NCBI GenBank assembly: GCA_016462305.1
Contig: JAEMTM010000032.1
Location: 1-15,969 of the forward strand
Origin: Sphingomonadaceae bacterium
GTDB lineage: Bacteria > Pseudomonadota > Alphaproteobacteria > Sphingomonadales > Sphingomonadaceae
Length of the DNA: 15,969 bases
Direction of reading: 5' to 3'
Part shown: positions 1-7,253 of the stretch, piece by piece
Layout of the letters: the number at the start of each line of letters is the position of its first letter
Position numbering within the stretch: the first letter of the stretch is position 1
Made by a program: the position numbers and the translations under genes
The notes under the pieces: model-generated
What the model was told of the DNA's origin: nothing
The model's database searches: none
Seen by the model: only the letters and a program-made list of their open reading frames with translations

Positions 1-203
1 CGGGTTGGTTGATGCTGCGGCAATATCGCGCCGCGCAAGCCGACATCGCCAATGGCGGCAGCAGCGCATTTTTGCGCAGCAAGGTTGCGGCCTGCCGTTA
101 TTATCTGGACGTCATGGTGCCAGAGGCTGTGGCCTATAAAGGGACCGCAATATCGGGGGCGGAGTTGCTCTACGCGCTTGATGCAGAGGAGTTGGCTGCT
201 TGA
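1..203 (+). CDS. Acyl-CoA dehydrogenase, C-terminal fragment (gene runs off the left edge)
   Basis: The reading frame is open from base 3 and stops with TGA at 201-203, so this is the last ~67 residues of a gene that begins outside the window. The visible part reads like the helical C-terminal extension (acetyl-CoA dehydrogenase-like C-terminal domain) of large, ~600-residue acyl-CoA dehydrogenases such as DmdC-type enzymes: an alanine-rich helix, then the segments FLRSKVAACRYYLDVMVPEA and GAELLYALDAEELAA, which match the usual end of these proteins in sphingomonads. Such FAD enzymes oxidise acyl-CoA thioesters to enoyl-CoA and pass electrons to ETF. The catalytic base and FAD-binding part lie outside the window, so substrate cannot be judged. 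The stop codon overlaps the TTG start of the DUF815 gene, which suggests translational coupling. Family assignment is by recall of the tail sequence only. Confidence 0.7.
   Translation, partial: GWLMLRQYRAAQADIANGGSSAFLRSKVAACRYYLDVMVPEAVAYKGTAISGAELLYALDAEELAA
186..191 (+). promoter_or_regulatory. Ribosome binding site supporting a TTG start
   Basis: GAGGAG lies eight bases before the TTG at 200-202. There is no ATG or GTG at a suitable distance in that frame, so this strong Shine-Dalgarno sequence decides for TTG as the start of the DUF815 ATPase gene. It sits inside the end of the preceding acyl-CoA dehydrogenase gene. Confidence 0.6.
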
Positions 204-1015
204 ACGAGCAGACACTGAAACGGATCGCCGAGGCGCTTGAGCGGCTGTCGCCGCCACCAGCGCCGCCGACCGATCTGTCGTCGTCGCCCGCTTACCATTG
301 GAACGCAGCAACCTTGGCAGCGGTGCAGGGTTTTAAGCCATTGCCGATTGACCTAATCGTCGGGGTCAACCGGCAAAAGTCCGATCTGTACGAAAATTGC
401 CGGCGACACGCCTCGGGCGCGGCGGCGCATGATGTCCTGCTGTGGGGCGCACGCGGCATGGGCAAATCAGCCTTGGTCAAATCTGTGGTGGCTGCGCTTC
501 AGGATGATGGCTTCTTCATCGCCTTGGTCGAAGCGTCGTCAAGTCATTTGACCAGCCTGCCAGCCTTGTTTGAAGAGCTTGGCGCGTCGGGTCGGCGTTA
601 TTTGTTGTTCGTTGACGACATCTCGTTTGAACCGCACGACCAAAATGCGCGGCTATTGCGGTCATTGCTGGAGGGCGGGGTTGAGGCGCGTCCAAACAAT
701 GTCCGGCTGTGCGTCACATCCAACCGCCGAAACATCGTTGAGCGCGACGGCACTGACCAAGCGGACGCCATGAACGCCCGCGATGCCATCGACGACAGCC
801 TGGCCTTGGCCGACCGTTTTGGCCTAAAACTGGGCTTTCAATATCCCGACCAAGACGCGTATCTGCAGATGGTGAGCAGCTACGCCAGCCATTTTGATCT
901 GGACTGGGACGAATCCGACGCGCTGAGTTTTGCCCAAGGACGCGGCGGGCGTTCAGGCCGGATCGCGTGGCATTATACCGTGGAGCTCGCTGGCCGTGCG
1001 GGGCGGAAGATTTAG
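200..1015 (+). CDS. DUF815-family AAA+ ATPase
   Basis: A 271-residue P-loop ATPase of the DUF815/COG2607 family (predicted AAA+ ATPases, usually about 270-300 residues; cellular role not established). The Walker A motif GARGMGKS is at residues 83-90, with K89 and S90 as nucleotide-binding residues. A Walker B-like strand YLLFVDD ends at D139/D140. A sensor-1-like TSNRR follows at 173-177, and a C-terminal helical lid carries the RSGRIAWHY segment. There is no signal peptide or membrane segment, so it should be cytoplasmic. The start is TTG at 200, overlapping the previous gene's TGA by four bases and preceded by GAGGAG. It therefore looks co-transcribed with the acyl-CoA dehydrogenase gene, although a shared function is only a guess. 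A hairpin and T-run directly at its stop codon end the unit. Family call is confident; function is unknown. Confidence 0.9.
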   Translation: MNEQTLKRIAEALERLSPPPAPPTDLSSSPAYHWNAATLAAVQGFKPLPIDLIVGVNRQKSDLYENCRRHASGAAAHDVLLWGARGMGKSALVKSVVAALQDDGFFIALVEASSSHLTSLPALFEELGASGRRYLLFVDDISFEPHDQNARLLRSLLEGGVEARPNNVRLCVTSNRRNIVERDGTDQADAMNARDAIDDSLALADRFGLKLGFQYPDQDAYLQMVSSYASHFDLDWDESDALSFAQGRGGRSGRIAWHYTVELAGRAGRKI

Positions 1016-1048
1016 GGTCTGGCCCCTCGGATCAGAACCCTAATTTTT
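1014..1048 (+). terminator. Rho-independent terminator at the end of the DUF815 gene
   Basis: AGGGT (1014-1018) plus CTG (1019-1021) pair with CAG (1033-1035) and ACCCT (1037-1041), leaving A1036 bulged; the loop is 11 bases. AATTTTT follows at 1042-1048. The left arm begins inside the TAG stop of the DUF815 gene. The right arm overlaps the TAG stop of the convergent PQQ dehydrogenase gene (1040-1042), so the two genes share one hairpin. Only the plus direction has a T-run. Confidence 0.6.
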
Positions 1049-2362
1049 CGCGCGCACGCGCCAGATGATATTGCCGACGTCGTCGCTGACCAACAAGGAT
1101 CCATCCTTTGCCATCGCAAGCATCGTCGGGCGGCCTTGCGCATTGCCATCCTTGTCCAAAAACCCTGTGAGGACATTGATTGGCTTGCCAGAAGGTTCGC
1201 CCTTGGCAAAGGGAACGAAGATCACGTCATAGCCCGACACAGGCTTGCGGTTCCACGAACCATGGCGGGCCACAAATGCCCCTTCGGTCAGGCCAGCACC
1301 CAGCTTGCCATTATAGCCAAAGGCCAAGCCAAGCGGCGCAGTATGCGCGCCAAGGGCATAATCCGGGCGGCGTTCATATTCCCGCTTTTCGGGCTTTGGC
1401 GGCGACACGCGGGCATCGGTAAAACCGCCCCAATAATGTTGCGGCCAACCATAATCGGCACCAAATTCGACGAGCGCCAGATAATCAGGGACCATATCGG
1501 ACCCCAGCATGTCGCGTTCGTTCACGACGCTCCACAAACGGCCCGATGTGTCCCAACCCAGACCAACGGGGTTACGCATACCAATCGCGTAGGGAATTTT
1601 CTTGTCCTTCGCGATGTCATATTCCAACACCATAGCACGGCCATTTTCGGTCTCCATGCCATTTTCGCCAATATTGCTGTTCGACCCCACCGCGATGTAG
1701 ATTTTTTTGCCATCGGGTGACGCCGCAAGGTTGCGCGTCCAATGGTTGTTGGGGGCAAGCGCGTTGAACTTTGTCAGCTCCTTACCCTTGGCCGTAATTT
1801 GCGTGTCGCCCAATTCATATGGAAAAACAACCAAGCCATCGGTGTTGGCGACATAGAAATTCTCACCAATCAGGACCATGCCAAATGGCGAATTCAGCCC
1901 CGTCAGGAACGGCGTTTTCAGTTCAGCCTTGCCATCACCATCGGCGTCCCGCAACAAGATGATGCGGTTGGCAGAGGGGACATCCGCACCCGCCTTGCCC
2001 ATCAGCCATTTCATCACGAAACCTTCAATGCCTTTGGCTGCGCGCGGTGGCGAATTTGTCTCGGCGACCAAAATATCGCCATTGGGCAACGTATATAGGT
2101 TGCGCGGATGGTTGAGGCCTTCGGCAAAGCGTTCGACGATAAGGCCCGGCGCGGCAATCGGTGCCTCGCCAGCTTGCCAGCGGTCAACCTCCGCGACCTT
2201 TATGGTCGGGAAAGTCTGTGGGCGCGGCGCAGTAATTTCGGGCGAAGTGCCAGTCACGGCATCAAGCGGAAGTTGGGCAACATCAGGCCGGGTAATGTAC
2301 CAAATGCCCGCAAGCGCAAGAACAATGAAGATCAAAATGATGTTGCGCACATGCTTCCACAT
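1040..2362 (-). CDS. Membrane-anchored PQQ-dependent sugar (sorbosone/glucose-type) dehydrogenase
   Basis: A 440-residue beta-propeller of the soluble glucose / L-sorbosone dehydrogenase family (GSDH; COG2133). Members use pyrroloquinoline quinone to oxidise aldoses or related alcohols and aldehydes in the periplasm. Residues 7-23 form a hydrophobic segment that looks like an uncleaved anchor or signal. The propeller starts near residue 72 with the family opening GLNHPRNLYTLPNGDILVAE. Other family landmarks are NNHWTRN (205-211, whose His207 is placed like the catalytic base), GMRNPVGLGWD (261-271), the NERD segment near 281-284, GADYGWP (301-307) and ARHGSWNR (365-372). It follows the 60-residue membrane peptide gene by 13 bases, and AAGGGAG overlapping that gene's stop codon serves as its ribosome binding site. 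Whether it truly uses PQQ, and on what substrate, cannot be read here. No PQQ synthesis genes are in the window. Confidence 0.88.
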   Translation of the reverse strand: MWKHVRNIILIFIVLALAGIWYITRPDVAQLPLDAVTGTSPEITAPRPQTFPTIKVAEVDRWQAGEAPIAAPGLIVERFAEGLNHPRNLYTLPNGDILVAETNSPPRAAKGIEGFVMKWLMGKAGADVPSANRIILLRDADGDGKAELKTPFLTGLNSPFGMVLIGENFYVANTDGLVVFPYELGDTQITAKGKELTKFNALAPNNHWTRNLAASPDGKKIYIAVGSNSNIGENGMETENGRAMVLEYDIAKDKKIPYAIGMRNPVGLGWDTSGRLWSVVNERDMLGSDMVPDYLALVEFGADYGWPQHYWGGFTDARVSPPKPEKREYERRPDYALGAHTAPLGLAFGYNGKLGAGLTEGAFVARHGSWNRKPVSGYDVIFVPFAKGEPSGKPINVLTGFLDKDGNAQGRPTMLAMAKDGSLLVSDDVGNIIWRVRAKN

Positions 2363-2375
2363 TTTACCCGCTCCC

Positions 2376-2558
2376 TTAACGACGCTTGCGATCCATGATC
2401 CAGATCACCACCGCAATAATGGTGCCGATTGCCATGCCGATGACTGTCCCGGCAGAGGCTTGGTCCATAGCGATGCCAATTATGGCCCCGATTAATAGCC
2501 CAAAGGCGATGAAGATGCCGCCGGCAAAGCGCGGCTGATTATTTTGTGATCCGGACAT
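2376..2558 (-). CDS. Small two-helix membrane protein, unknown function
   Basis: A 60-residue protein not recognised as a named family. After a polar start (MSGSQNNQPRF) it has two hydrophobic helices, about residues 12-30 and 37-55, both rich in Gly, Ala and Ile. They are separated by a short MDQASAG turn, and the protein ends in a positive MDRKRR tail, which predicts both ends in the cytoplasm. The ATG at 2558 is preferred because AAAGGGG stands just upstream; a longer in-frame start at 2594 would add 12 residues of uncharacteristic composition. It lies between putA (45 bases upstream) and the PQQ dehydrogenase (13 bases downstream) on the same strand, so it is probably co-transcribed. It might be a membrane partner of one of those dehydrogenases, but nothing in the sequence proves that. 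Confidence 0.7.
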   Translation of the reverse strand: MSGSQNNQPRFAGGIFIAFGLLIGAIIGIAMDQASAGTVIGMAIGTIIAVVIWIMDRKRR

Positions 2559-2603
2559 AATGCCCCTTTGCCACCAACAGCGATGTTCAAGCAAGCGCGT
2601 TGT

Positions 2604-5570
2604 TTAACCGTCATCCAATGACAGCAACGAGGCATTGCCGCCCGCGCTGGTGGTGTCCGTGCTTGTCGTGCGTTCTGCGCAGAATCGGTAAAGATAATGT
2701 GGCCCGCCCGCCTTGGGACCGGTGCCGGACAGGCCTTCGCCACCAAAGGGTTGGCTGCCGACCACCGCGCCAATCATCGATCGGTTGATATAGAGGTTCC
2801 CAACGCGCGCCAATTGTTCGACCAAAATGCCGCTGCCTGCAATCCGGCTGTGTAGCCCCATTGTCAGACCAAAGCCCTTTGCATTTATCTTGGCAATGGT
2901 CGCCTCCAAACTGCCCGCTTTCCACGTTGCCACATGAACCAATGGGCCGAAAAATTCGCGGTTTAACGCGCCTATATCGTCTAGTTGGATGACCGTCGGC
3001 GGCACGAAAAGGCCATTTTTTGGAACAATTATTTCATGGATGATCCGGTCTTTCACGCTGGCACGATAGGCCATCAATGAATCATAGGCCGCCTGATCAA
3101 TGACCGGCCCAATATCCGTGGCTGGGTCGGCAGGATCGCCCATATTCAGCGTATCCATCGCGCCGCGCAGCATTTCGAGCGTGTGTTCGGCAATATCTTC
3201 TTGCAACAGCAACAGCCGCAGCGCCGAACAGCGTTGGCCAGCGGATTGGAAGCCCGACACGATGACATCGCGCACAACTTGTTCGGACAAAGCGGTGGAA
3301 TCGACAATCATCGCGTTCAAGCCGCCCGTTTCGGCAATCAGCGGCACCAAGGGCCGGTCGTCATCGGCCAGCAAATTGCGCGCAATCGCCTTGGCGGTCG
3401 GAACCGAGCCTGTGAAAACGACACCAGCGATACGTGTGTCCGCCGTCAGCGTCGCGCCAACATCGCCTGCGCCCGTCACAATCTGCAACGCGCCCTTGGG
3501 CACGCCAGCCTTATGCGCCAGTGCCACCGCGAACCTGCCGATGGCGGGCGTTTGCGGCGCTGGTTTGGCGACCACCGTATTGCCTGCGACTAAGGCGGCG
3601 GCAACCTGCCCTAAGAAAATCGCCAGCGGAAAATTCCACGGGGCAATCGCGATCCACACGCCGCGGCCTTCATGGCGCAGGACATTGCGTTCACCCGTTG
3701 GCCCGGGCAATTCAACAGGGACCAAGTCGGTGCGGGCGCGCGCGGCGTAATAACGACAAAAATCAATCGCCTCACGGACTTCGGAAAGCGCATCGGGAAT
3801 TGTTTTGCGGGCCTCTTGCACCGCAATGGCCATCAACCGGCTGCGGTTTTCCTCCAATAAGTCTGCCAAACGATCCAAGCAATCGGCGCGGGCTTCGACG
3901 GGTGTGCCGGACCATGCAGGATAAGCCGCAAGCGCCGCCGTCACGGCATCGGTTGGATTGCTGCGCACGTCATCGTCCAACTTTAATGGCATTGCGATTT
4001 CGGCAGCGGTTTCTTTCAATATAAGCGCGTCATCCAGATCGATGCCGTTGCTGTTCACGCGCTCGGGCTGAAACAGGTCGGCAGGCGCGGCAATCGCGGG
4101 GTGGGGCGTGCCGCCAACGGCCATGATTTTTTCCACCGGGTCCGTCAATAATTCGTCTTCGCTGATTGATTGATCCGCCAATTGGTGGACGAAACTGCTG
4201 TTCGCGCCATTTTCCAACAAGCGGCGGACAAGATAAGCCAGCAAGTCGCGATGGCCGCCGACGGGCGCATAAATGCGGCAGTTATAGCCGTCCGCACGCA
4301 CAAGGCGGTCAAACAGCCCCTCCCCCATGCCATGGAGCCGCTGAAATTCAAAATCGCGCTGCTTGCCCGTCCATTGGAGGATAGTCGCGACGGTCAAGGC
4401 ATTGTGCGTCGCAAACGCCGGGCGGATATTGCGCGCGGCGAGCATGTCCTTCGCGCAGGCAAGATAGCATACATCGGTCGCGGCCTTGCGCGTGAACAAG
4501 GGAAAGTCGGTCAGGCCGCGTTCCTGCGCATGTTTGATTTCGCTGTCCCAATACGCGCCCTTCACAAGGCGTACTTGTAGGATGCGCGACGTGTCCCGGC
4601 CCAAAGCGTCGGCCCAGGCGAGGACGGGACGGGCGCGTTTGGAATAGGCTTGCACCGCCATGCCAAATCCGTCCCAGCCGGATAGAGCGGGATCGCGCGC
4701 GACCGTTTCAATGATGTCGAGGCTCATCTCCAGCCGCGCCGCCTCTTCGGCATCAACCGTCAGTTGGACACCCAGCGCAGACGCAGAACGCGCCAGTTCG
4801 CGCACCATCTCGGTAAGTTCCGGAACGCATTTTGCGCTTTGCGCGGTTTCATAGCGCGGGTGGAGCGCGGATAATTTGACCGAAACGCTATGGCCGCGTG
4901 CGGGGTTGCGACCAACCGCAGCAACGGCAGCGGCATAGGATTGGAAATAGCGTTCGGCATCCGATTTGGTCCGCGCCGCTTCGCCAAGCATGTCAAAGCT
5001 CGCGGTAAAGCCGCGATTTTCTTTCGACTCCATGCGTTTCATGGCTTCGTCAATGTCACGGCCCATGACAAATACTTGCCCCATCAGCCGCATCGCTGCG
5101 CCCACGGCCTGACGCACAAAGGGTTCGCCTGCCTTTGCAATCAGCCGCTTCAATGTGCTATTACTGTCGCCCAATACGGCCTTACCCAGCACCAAACCCC
5201 AAGTGGCACTGTTGACCAGCATACTGGACGATTGCCCCTTGTGATCGTTCCAATCGGCGTCCGTCAGCTTGTCCGCAATCAGAAGGTCCGCCGTCTGCGG
5301 GTCTGGCACGCGCAGGAACGCTTCGGCCAGCGACAAGAGCGCCGTGCCCTCTTCGGTGCCAAGGCGATATTGTTGCAGAAACGCGTTTACCCAGCCATCG
5401 GCCTGCACCGTCCGCAAATCGTCGAGCAGGCCGCGCGCACTGCGCACGATTTCGCCCCGCATGGCCGCATCGACCGTGGCCGCCACCACCAATGGTGCCA
5501 GCACCTCAGCCTCTGACTTGCGATGATAGGGCCGGATGGACAAGCGAGCGGTTTCTAGCGATGCGTTCAT
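2604..5570 (-). CDS. putA: Bifunctional proline dehydrogenase / L-glutamate-gamma-semialdehyde dehydrogenase PutA
   Basis: A 988-residue PutA that oxidises proline to P5C (FAD, electrons to the quinone pool) and then glutamate semialdehyde to glutamate (NAD), with channelling between sites. The proline dehydrogenase barrel covers about residues 180-470, with LQVRLVKGAYWDSEIKHAQ (331-349) and the substrate-binding RRLLENG (449-455). The aldehyde dehydrogenase half covers about 530-965: APWNFPLA (643-650), FTGS (719-722), general base Glu747 in AETGG, catalytic nucleophile Cys781 in GQRCSA, EFFGP (872-876) and the closing PFGGEGLSGTGPKAGG (941-956). The N-terminus lacks the ribbon-helix-helix DNA-binding domain of E. 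coli-type trifunctional PutA, so it cannot repress itself that way. No PutR-like regulator is adjacent. AAGG lies seven bases before the ATG. It appears to lead a unit with the membrane peptide and PQQ dehydrogenase genes. Confidence 0.97.
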   Translation of the reverse strand: MNASLETARLSIRPYHRKSEAEVLAPLVVAATVDAAMRGEIVRSARGLLDDLRTVQADGWVNAFLQQYRLGTEEGTALLSLAEAFLRVPDPQTADLLIADKLTDADWNDHKGQSSSMLVNSATWGLVLGKAVLGDSNSTLKRLIAKAGEPFVRQAVGAAMRLMGQVFVMGRDIDEAMKRMESKENRGFTASFDMLGEAARTKSDAERYFQSYAAAVAAVGRNPARGHSVSVKLSALHPRYETAQSAKCVPELTEMVRELARSASALGVQLTVDAEEAARLEMSLDIIETVARDPALSGWDGFGMAVQAYSKRARPVLAWADALGRDTSRILQVRLVKGAYWDSEIKHAQERGLTDFPLFTRKAATDVCYLACAKDMLAARNIRPAFATHNALTVATILQWTGKQRDFEFQRLHGMGEGLFDRLVRADGYNCRIYAPVGGHRDLLAYLVRRLLENGANSSFVHQLADQSISEDELLTDPVEKIMAVGGTPHPAIAAPADLFQPERVNSNGIDLDDALILKETAAEIAMPLKLDDDVRSNPTDAVTAALAAYPAWSGTPVEARADCLDRLADLLEENRSRLMAIAVQEARKTIPDALSEVREAIDFCRYYAARARTDLVPVELPGPTGERNVLRHEGRGVWIAIAPWNFPLAIFLGQVAAALVAGNTVVAKPAPQTPAIGRFAVALAHKAGVPKGALQIVTGAGDVGATLTADTRIAGVVFTGSVPTAKAIARNLLADDDRPLVPLIAETGGLNAMIVDSTALSEQVVRDVIVSGFQSAGQRCSALRLLLLQEDIAEHTLEMLRGAMDTLNMGDPADPATDIGPVIDQAAYDSLMAYRASVKDRIIHEIIVPKNGLFVPPTVIQLDDIGALNREFFGPLVHVATWKAGSLEATIAKINAKGFGLTMGLHSRIAGSGILVEQLARVGNLYINRSMIGAVVGSQPFGGEGLSGTGPKAGGPHYLYRFCAERTTSTDTTSAGGNASLLSLDDG

Positions 5571-5620
5571 AGCAGCGCCTTGCCGGATAAAGCCAAAGCA
5601 AACAAGTTGAAGTTTTCAAT

Positions 5621-5653
5621 GAAAAGGCCAGCCTTCGGGAGAAGACTGGCCTT
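5621..5653 (-). terminator. Rho-independent terminator of the glycine-zipper gene
   Basis: AAGGCCAG (5624-5631) pairs with CTGGCCTT (5646-5653). After one C/A mismatch, CTTC (5633-5636) pairs with GAAG (5641-5644) around a GGGA loop. Read on the minus strand the stem is followed by a short T-run (TTTT then C), 59 bases past the stop of the glycine-zipper gene. This separates that gene from putA, whose start lies about 50 bases further on. Confidence 0.65.
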
Positions 5654-5711
5654 ACGCGTCAGGGCGAAACCCAGGTTCAGGAGCGGCGCCGGACAAAATT
5701 TGTTAAGCCCT

Positions 5712-6089
5712 TTAACGATTACGACGGCAGTTGCTGTCCGATTTGTCGATGGCACGCCCCGCCAAGGCACCGACTGCTGCACCAATGATGCTGCCTTCGG
5801 TCTTATTGCCGCGACGAGCGACTTCATTACCAAGCAGGCCACCTGCAACCGCACCGATGATCGTGCCGCCTGTGCCCTTGTCGCAACGTGCGTTATTGCG
5901 ATGATTATTGTGACGGTGATAACGGTCACCACGGCGATAGTCACGGCGGTCATAGCTGTCCCGACGATCATCACGGCTGTAATAGCTGTCATTATGTTGT
6001 TCGTGCGCCATCGCTGGCGCTGCCGAAAATCCAGTCACAGCCGTAGCTGCCAAGACCAGTGCACCGATGCTTTTCTTCAAATATGTCAT
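5712..6089 (-). CDS. Secreted glycine-zipper (17 kDa surface antigen-like) protein
   Basis: A 125-residue exported protein. Residues 1-28 are a typical signal peptide: KK, a hydrophobic core, then the AMA cleavage motif before HEQ. Residues 34-63 are an Arg/Asp/Tyr/His-rich linker built from a 10-residue repeat. Residues 73-113 carry two GxxxG-rich helices (TIIGAVAGGLLGNEV and SIIGAAVGALAGRAI), the glycine-zipper 2TM pattern of the Rickettsia 17-kDa antigen and OmpA-like families, which sit in or at the outer membrane. There is no lipobox cysteine. The only two cysteines, C69 and C121, flank the zipper and could form a disulfide in the periplasm. GGAG stands eight bases before the ATG. Flanking features (its own terminator, divergent neighbour) suggest a single-gene unit. 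The exact role is unknown; structural or envelope-stress functions are typical guesses for this family. Confidence 0.85.
   Translation of the reverse strand: MTYLKKSIGALVLAATAVTGFSAAPAMAHEQHNDSYYSRDDRRDSYDRRDYRRGDRYHRHNNHRNNARCDKGTGGTIIGAVAGGLLGNEVARRGNKTEGSIIGAAVGALAGRAIDKSDSNCRRNR
5901..5990 (-). repeat. 30-bp (10-codon) tandem repeat inside the glycine-zipper gene
   Basis: Two adjacent 30-base units, 5961-5990 and 5931-5960, match at 24 of 30 positions, and their central 19-base blocks (5972-5990 and 5942-5960) at 17 of 19. They encode DSYYSRDDRR and DSYDRRDYRR (residues 34-53). A third, strongly degenerated unit at 5901-5930 encodes GDRYHRHNNH. The period is an exact multiple of three, so unit gain or loss would keep the reading frame. 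Confidence 0.7.
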
Positions 6090-6254
6090 TTTCGCTACTC
6101 CATGTTTTTTTTCAGGTTCGGTCCGCGTGCCGCAAATCGGCGGTTTGTTTTGCTAACAATTGGCTTATGGACACCCGCTATTGCACCGAAGCTGAATGCG
6201 ATTGTTATCGTTCGTTCATCTTTAGACGCAAAACAATGAACGGTTGGGAGTGTC
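6090..6254. promoter_or_regulatory. Divergent intergenic region with a 15-bp dyad
   Basis: This 165-base gap separates the divergent glycine-zipper and phytase-like genes and must carry promoters for both. I cannot point to a convincing -35/-10 pair; TTGCAC (6181-6186) with GTTATC (6204-6209) at 17-base spacing is the best plus-strand candidate and is weak. CAAATCGGCGGTTTG (6133-6147) is an almost perfect inverted repeat, with only one T/G mismatch pair around the central base, and could be an operator. Confidence 0.35.
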
Positions 6255-7253
6255 ATGACGGCAAAGATCAAACGTCTCGCGCTTGGTTTCATCTTGGCGG
6301 TGCTCACCGTTGGCGGCGTTCGCACGATTTATCCGAGCGACAGCCAAGATATAAGCGTGCGACGACTTGCCCTCAATCCCGATAACGCCGCCCAACGGCA
6401 GGTGGGCGCGTTAGAATTTATCGCGGCATGGGAATTGCGCAGCCGCAATGCGGATTTTGGCGGGGTTTCGGCACTCGTTTCTGTGGGACATAATCATTTT
6501 GTCGCGATTGGCGATGCAGGGACCGTCATTGGCTTCAGATTGACCGAAGATGGACGGATCGACCGCGCCACAATCGCGCCGCTGCCAAATGTGCACGGAC
6601 CGAATATGTCTTACAAAGACCGCGATAGTGAGGGGCTGGCTTATGATCCCGATAGCGGCCAATATTGGGTCAGTTTTGAGGGCAATCACGCGATCCGGCG
6701 CTATTCAAAATCCTTTGCCCAACAAACGGGCATGATACGGCCCGCAATATTGCAGAAATTGCCCCGCAATAAAGGCGCGGAGACCATCGTCCGCCTGCAA
6801 GATGGTCGGTTTATCATCATCGCCGAGAGCCTTGACGATGAAATGCACCGCGCATGGATATTTTCTGGCGACCCAGTTGAAAGCGCGACCAGCATAACGC
6901 CCTTCACATTCCGTCCGCCCGTCGGCTATCGCGTGACCGATGCGGTGCAACTACCCGACGGGCGAATCGTCCTTCTCAATCGCGCCATCAGGTTTCCATC
7001 GGGCTTTACGGCCAAGGTGTCGCTGCTCAACCCCGATAGCATAAGTCGCAACCGCGTGCTTTCGGCGGACGTCATTGCGTCGCTTGCACCCCCGTTGCGC
7101 GTAGACAATATGGAAGGGATTGCCGTCACCAGCGATGGCGACAAGTTGTTCCTCTGGCTGATCTCGGACAATAATTTCACCCTGTTCCAGCGGACCATAT
7201 TGATGAAGTTCCGCCTGCTATATCAACCAGACAGCAAAAAGCCGGAGGCATAG
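6255..7253 (+). CDS. Exported esterase-like-activity-of-phytase family protein
   Basis: A 332-residue protein with a positively charged start and a hydrophobic segment at residues 7-21, giving a signal peptide or anchor. The body shows the repeated blades of the phytase-like domain family (named 'esterase-like activity of phytase', PF13449). Recognisable pieces, in order, are ADFGGVSALV, AIGDAGTVIGFRL, RDSEGLAYDPDSGQYWVSFE, GAETIVRLQDGRFIIIAE, VTDAVQLPDGRIVLLNR and NMEGIAVTSDGDKLFLWLISD. These acidic, glycine-rich blade motifs fit a periplasmic beta-propeller. The true substrate of the family is not established, and the name comes from a fused domain in a few phytases. GGGAG (6246-6250) is four bases before the ATG. 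The last codons and the stop lie inside a hairpin that also ends the convergent rpmB transcript. Confidence 0.82.
   Translation: MTAKIKRLALGFILAVLTVGGVRTIYPSDSQDISVRRLALNPDNAAQRQVGALEFIAAWELRSRNADFGGVSALVSVGHNHFVAIGDAGTVIGFRLTEDGRIDRATIAPLPNVHGPNMSYKDRDSEGLAYDPDSGQYWVSFEGNHAIRRYSKSFAQQTGMIRPAILQKLPRNKGAETIVRLQDGRFIIIAESLDDEMHRAWIFSGDPVESATSITPFTFRPPVGYRVTDAVQLPDGRIVLLNRAIRFPSGFTAKVSLLNPDSISRNRVLSADVIASLAPPLRVDNMEGIAVTSDGDKLFLWLISDNNFTLFQRTILMKFRLLYQPDSKKPEA

Noticed and set aside
1136..2495. Plus-strand frames of 194 and 205 codons across the PQQ dehydrogenase gene
   Set aside because: Antisense to conserved propeller motifs; no supporting ribosome binding site or family resemblance.
3100..5516. 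Several plus-strand frames of 136-216 codons across putA
   Set aside because: All are antisense to well-conserved PutA motifs and arise from GC-rich codon structure.
5580..6239. 219-codon plus-strand frame with Val/Ile/Thr-rich stretches resembling membrane helices
   Set aside because: It is antisense to the glycine-zipper gene; the Val/Ile/Thr runs are the complement of its Arg/Asp/Tyr-rich repeat, and it runs through that gene's terminator and promoter.
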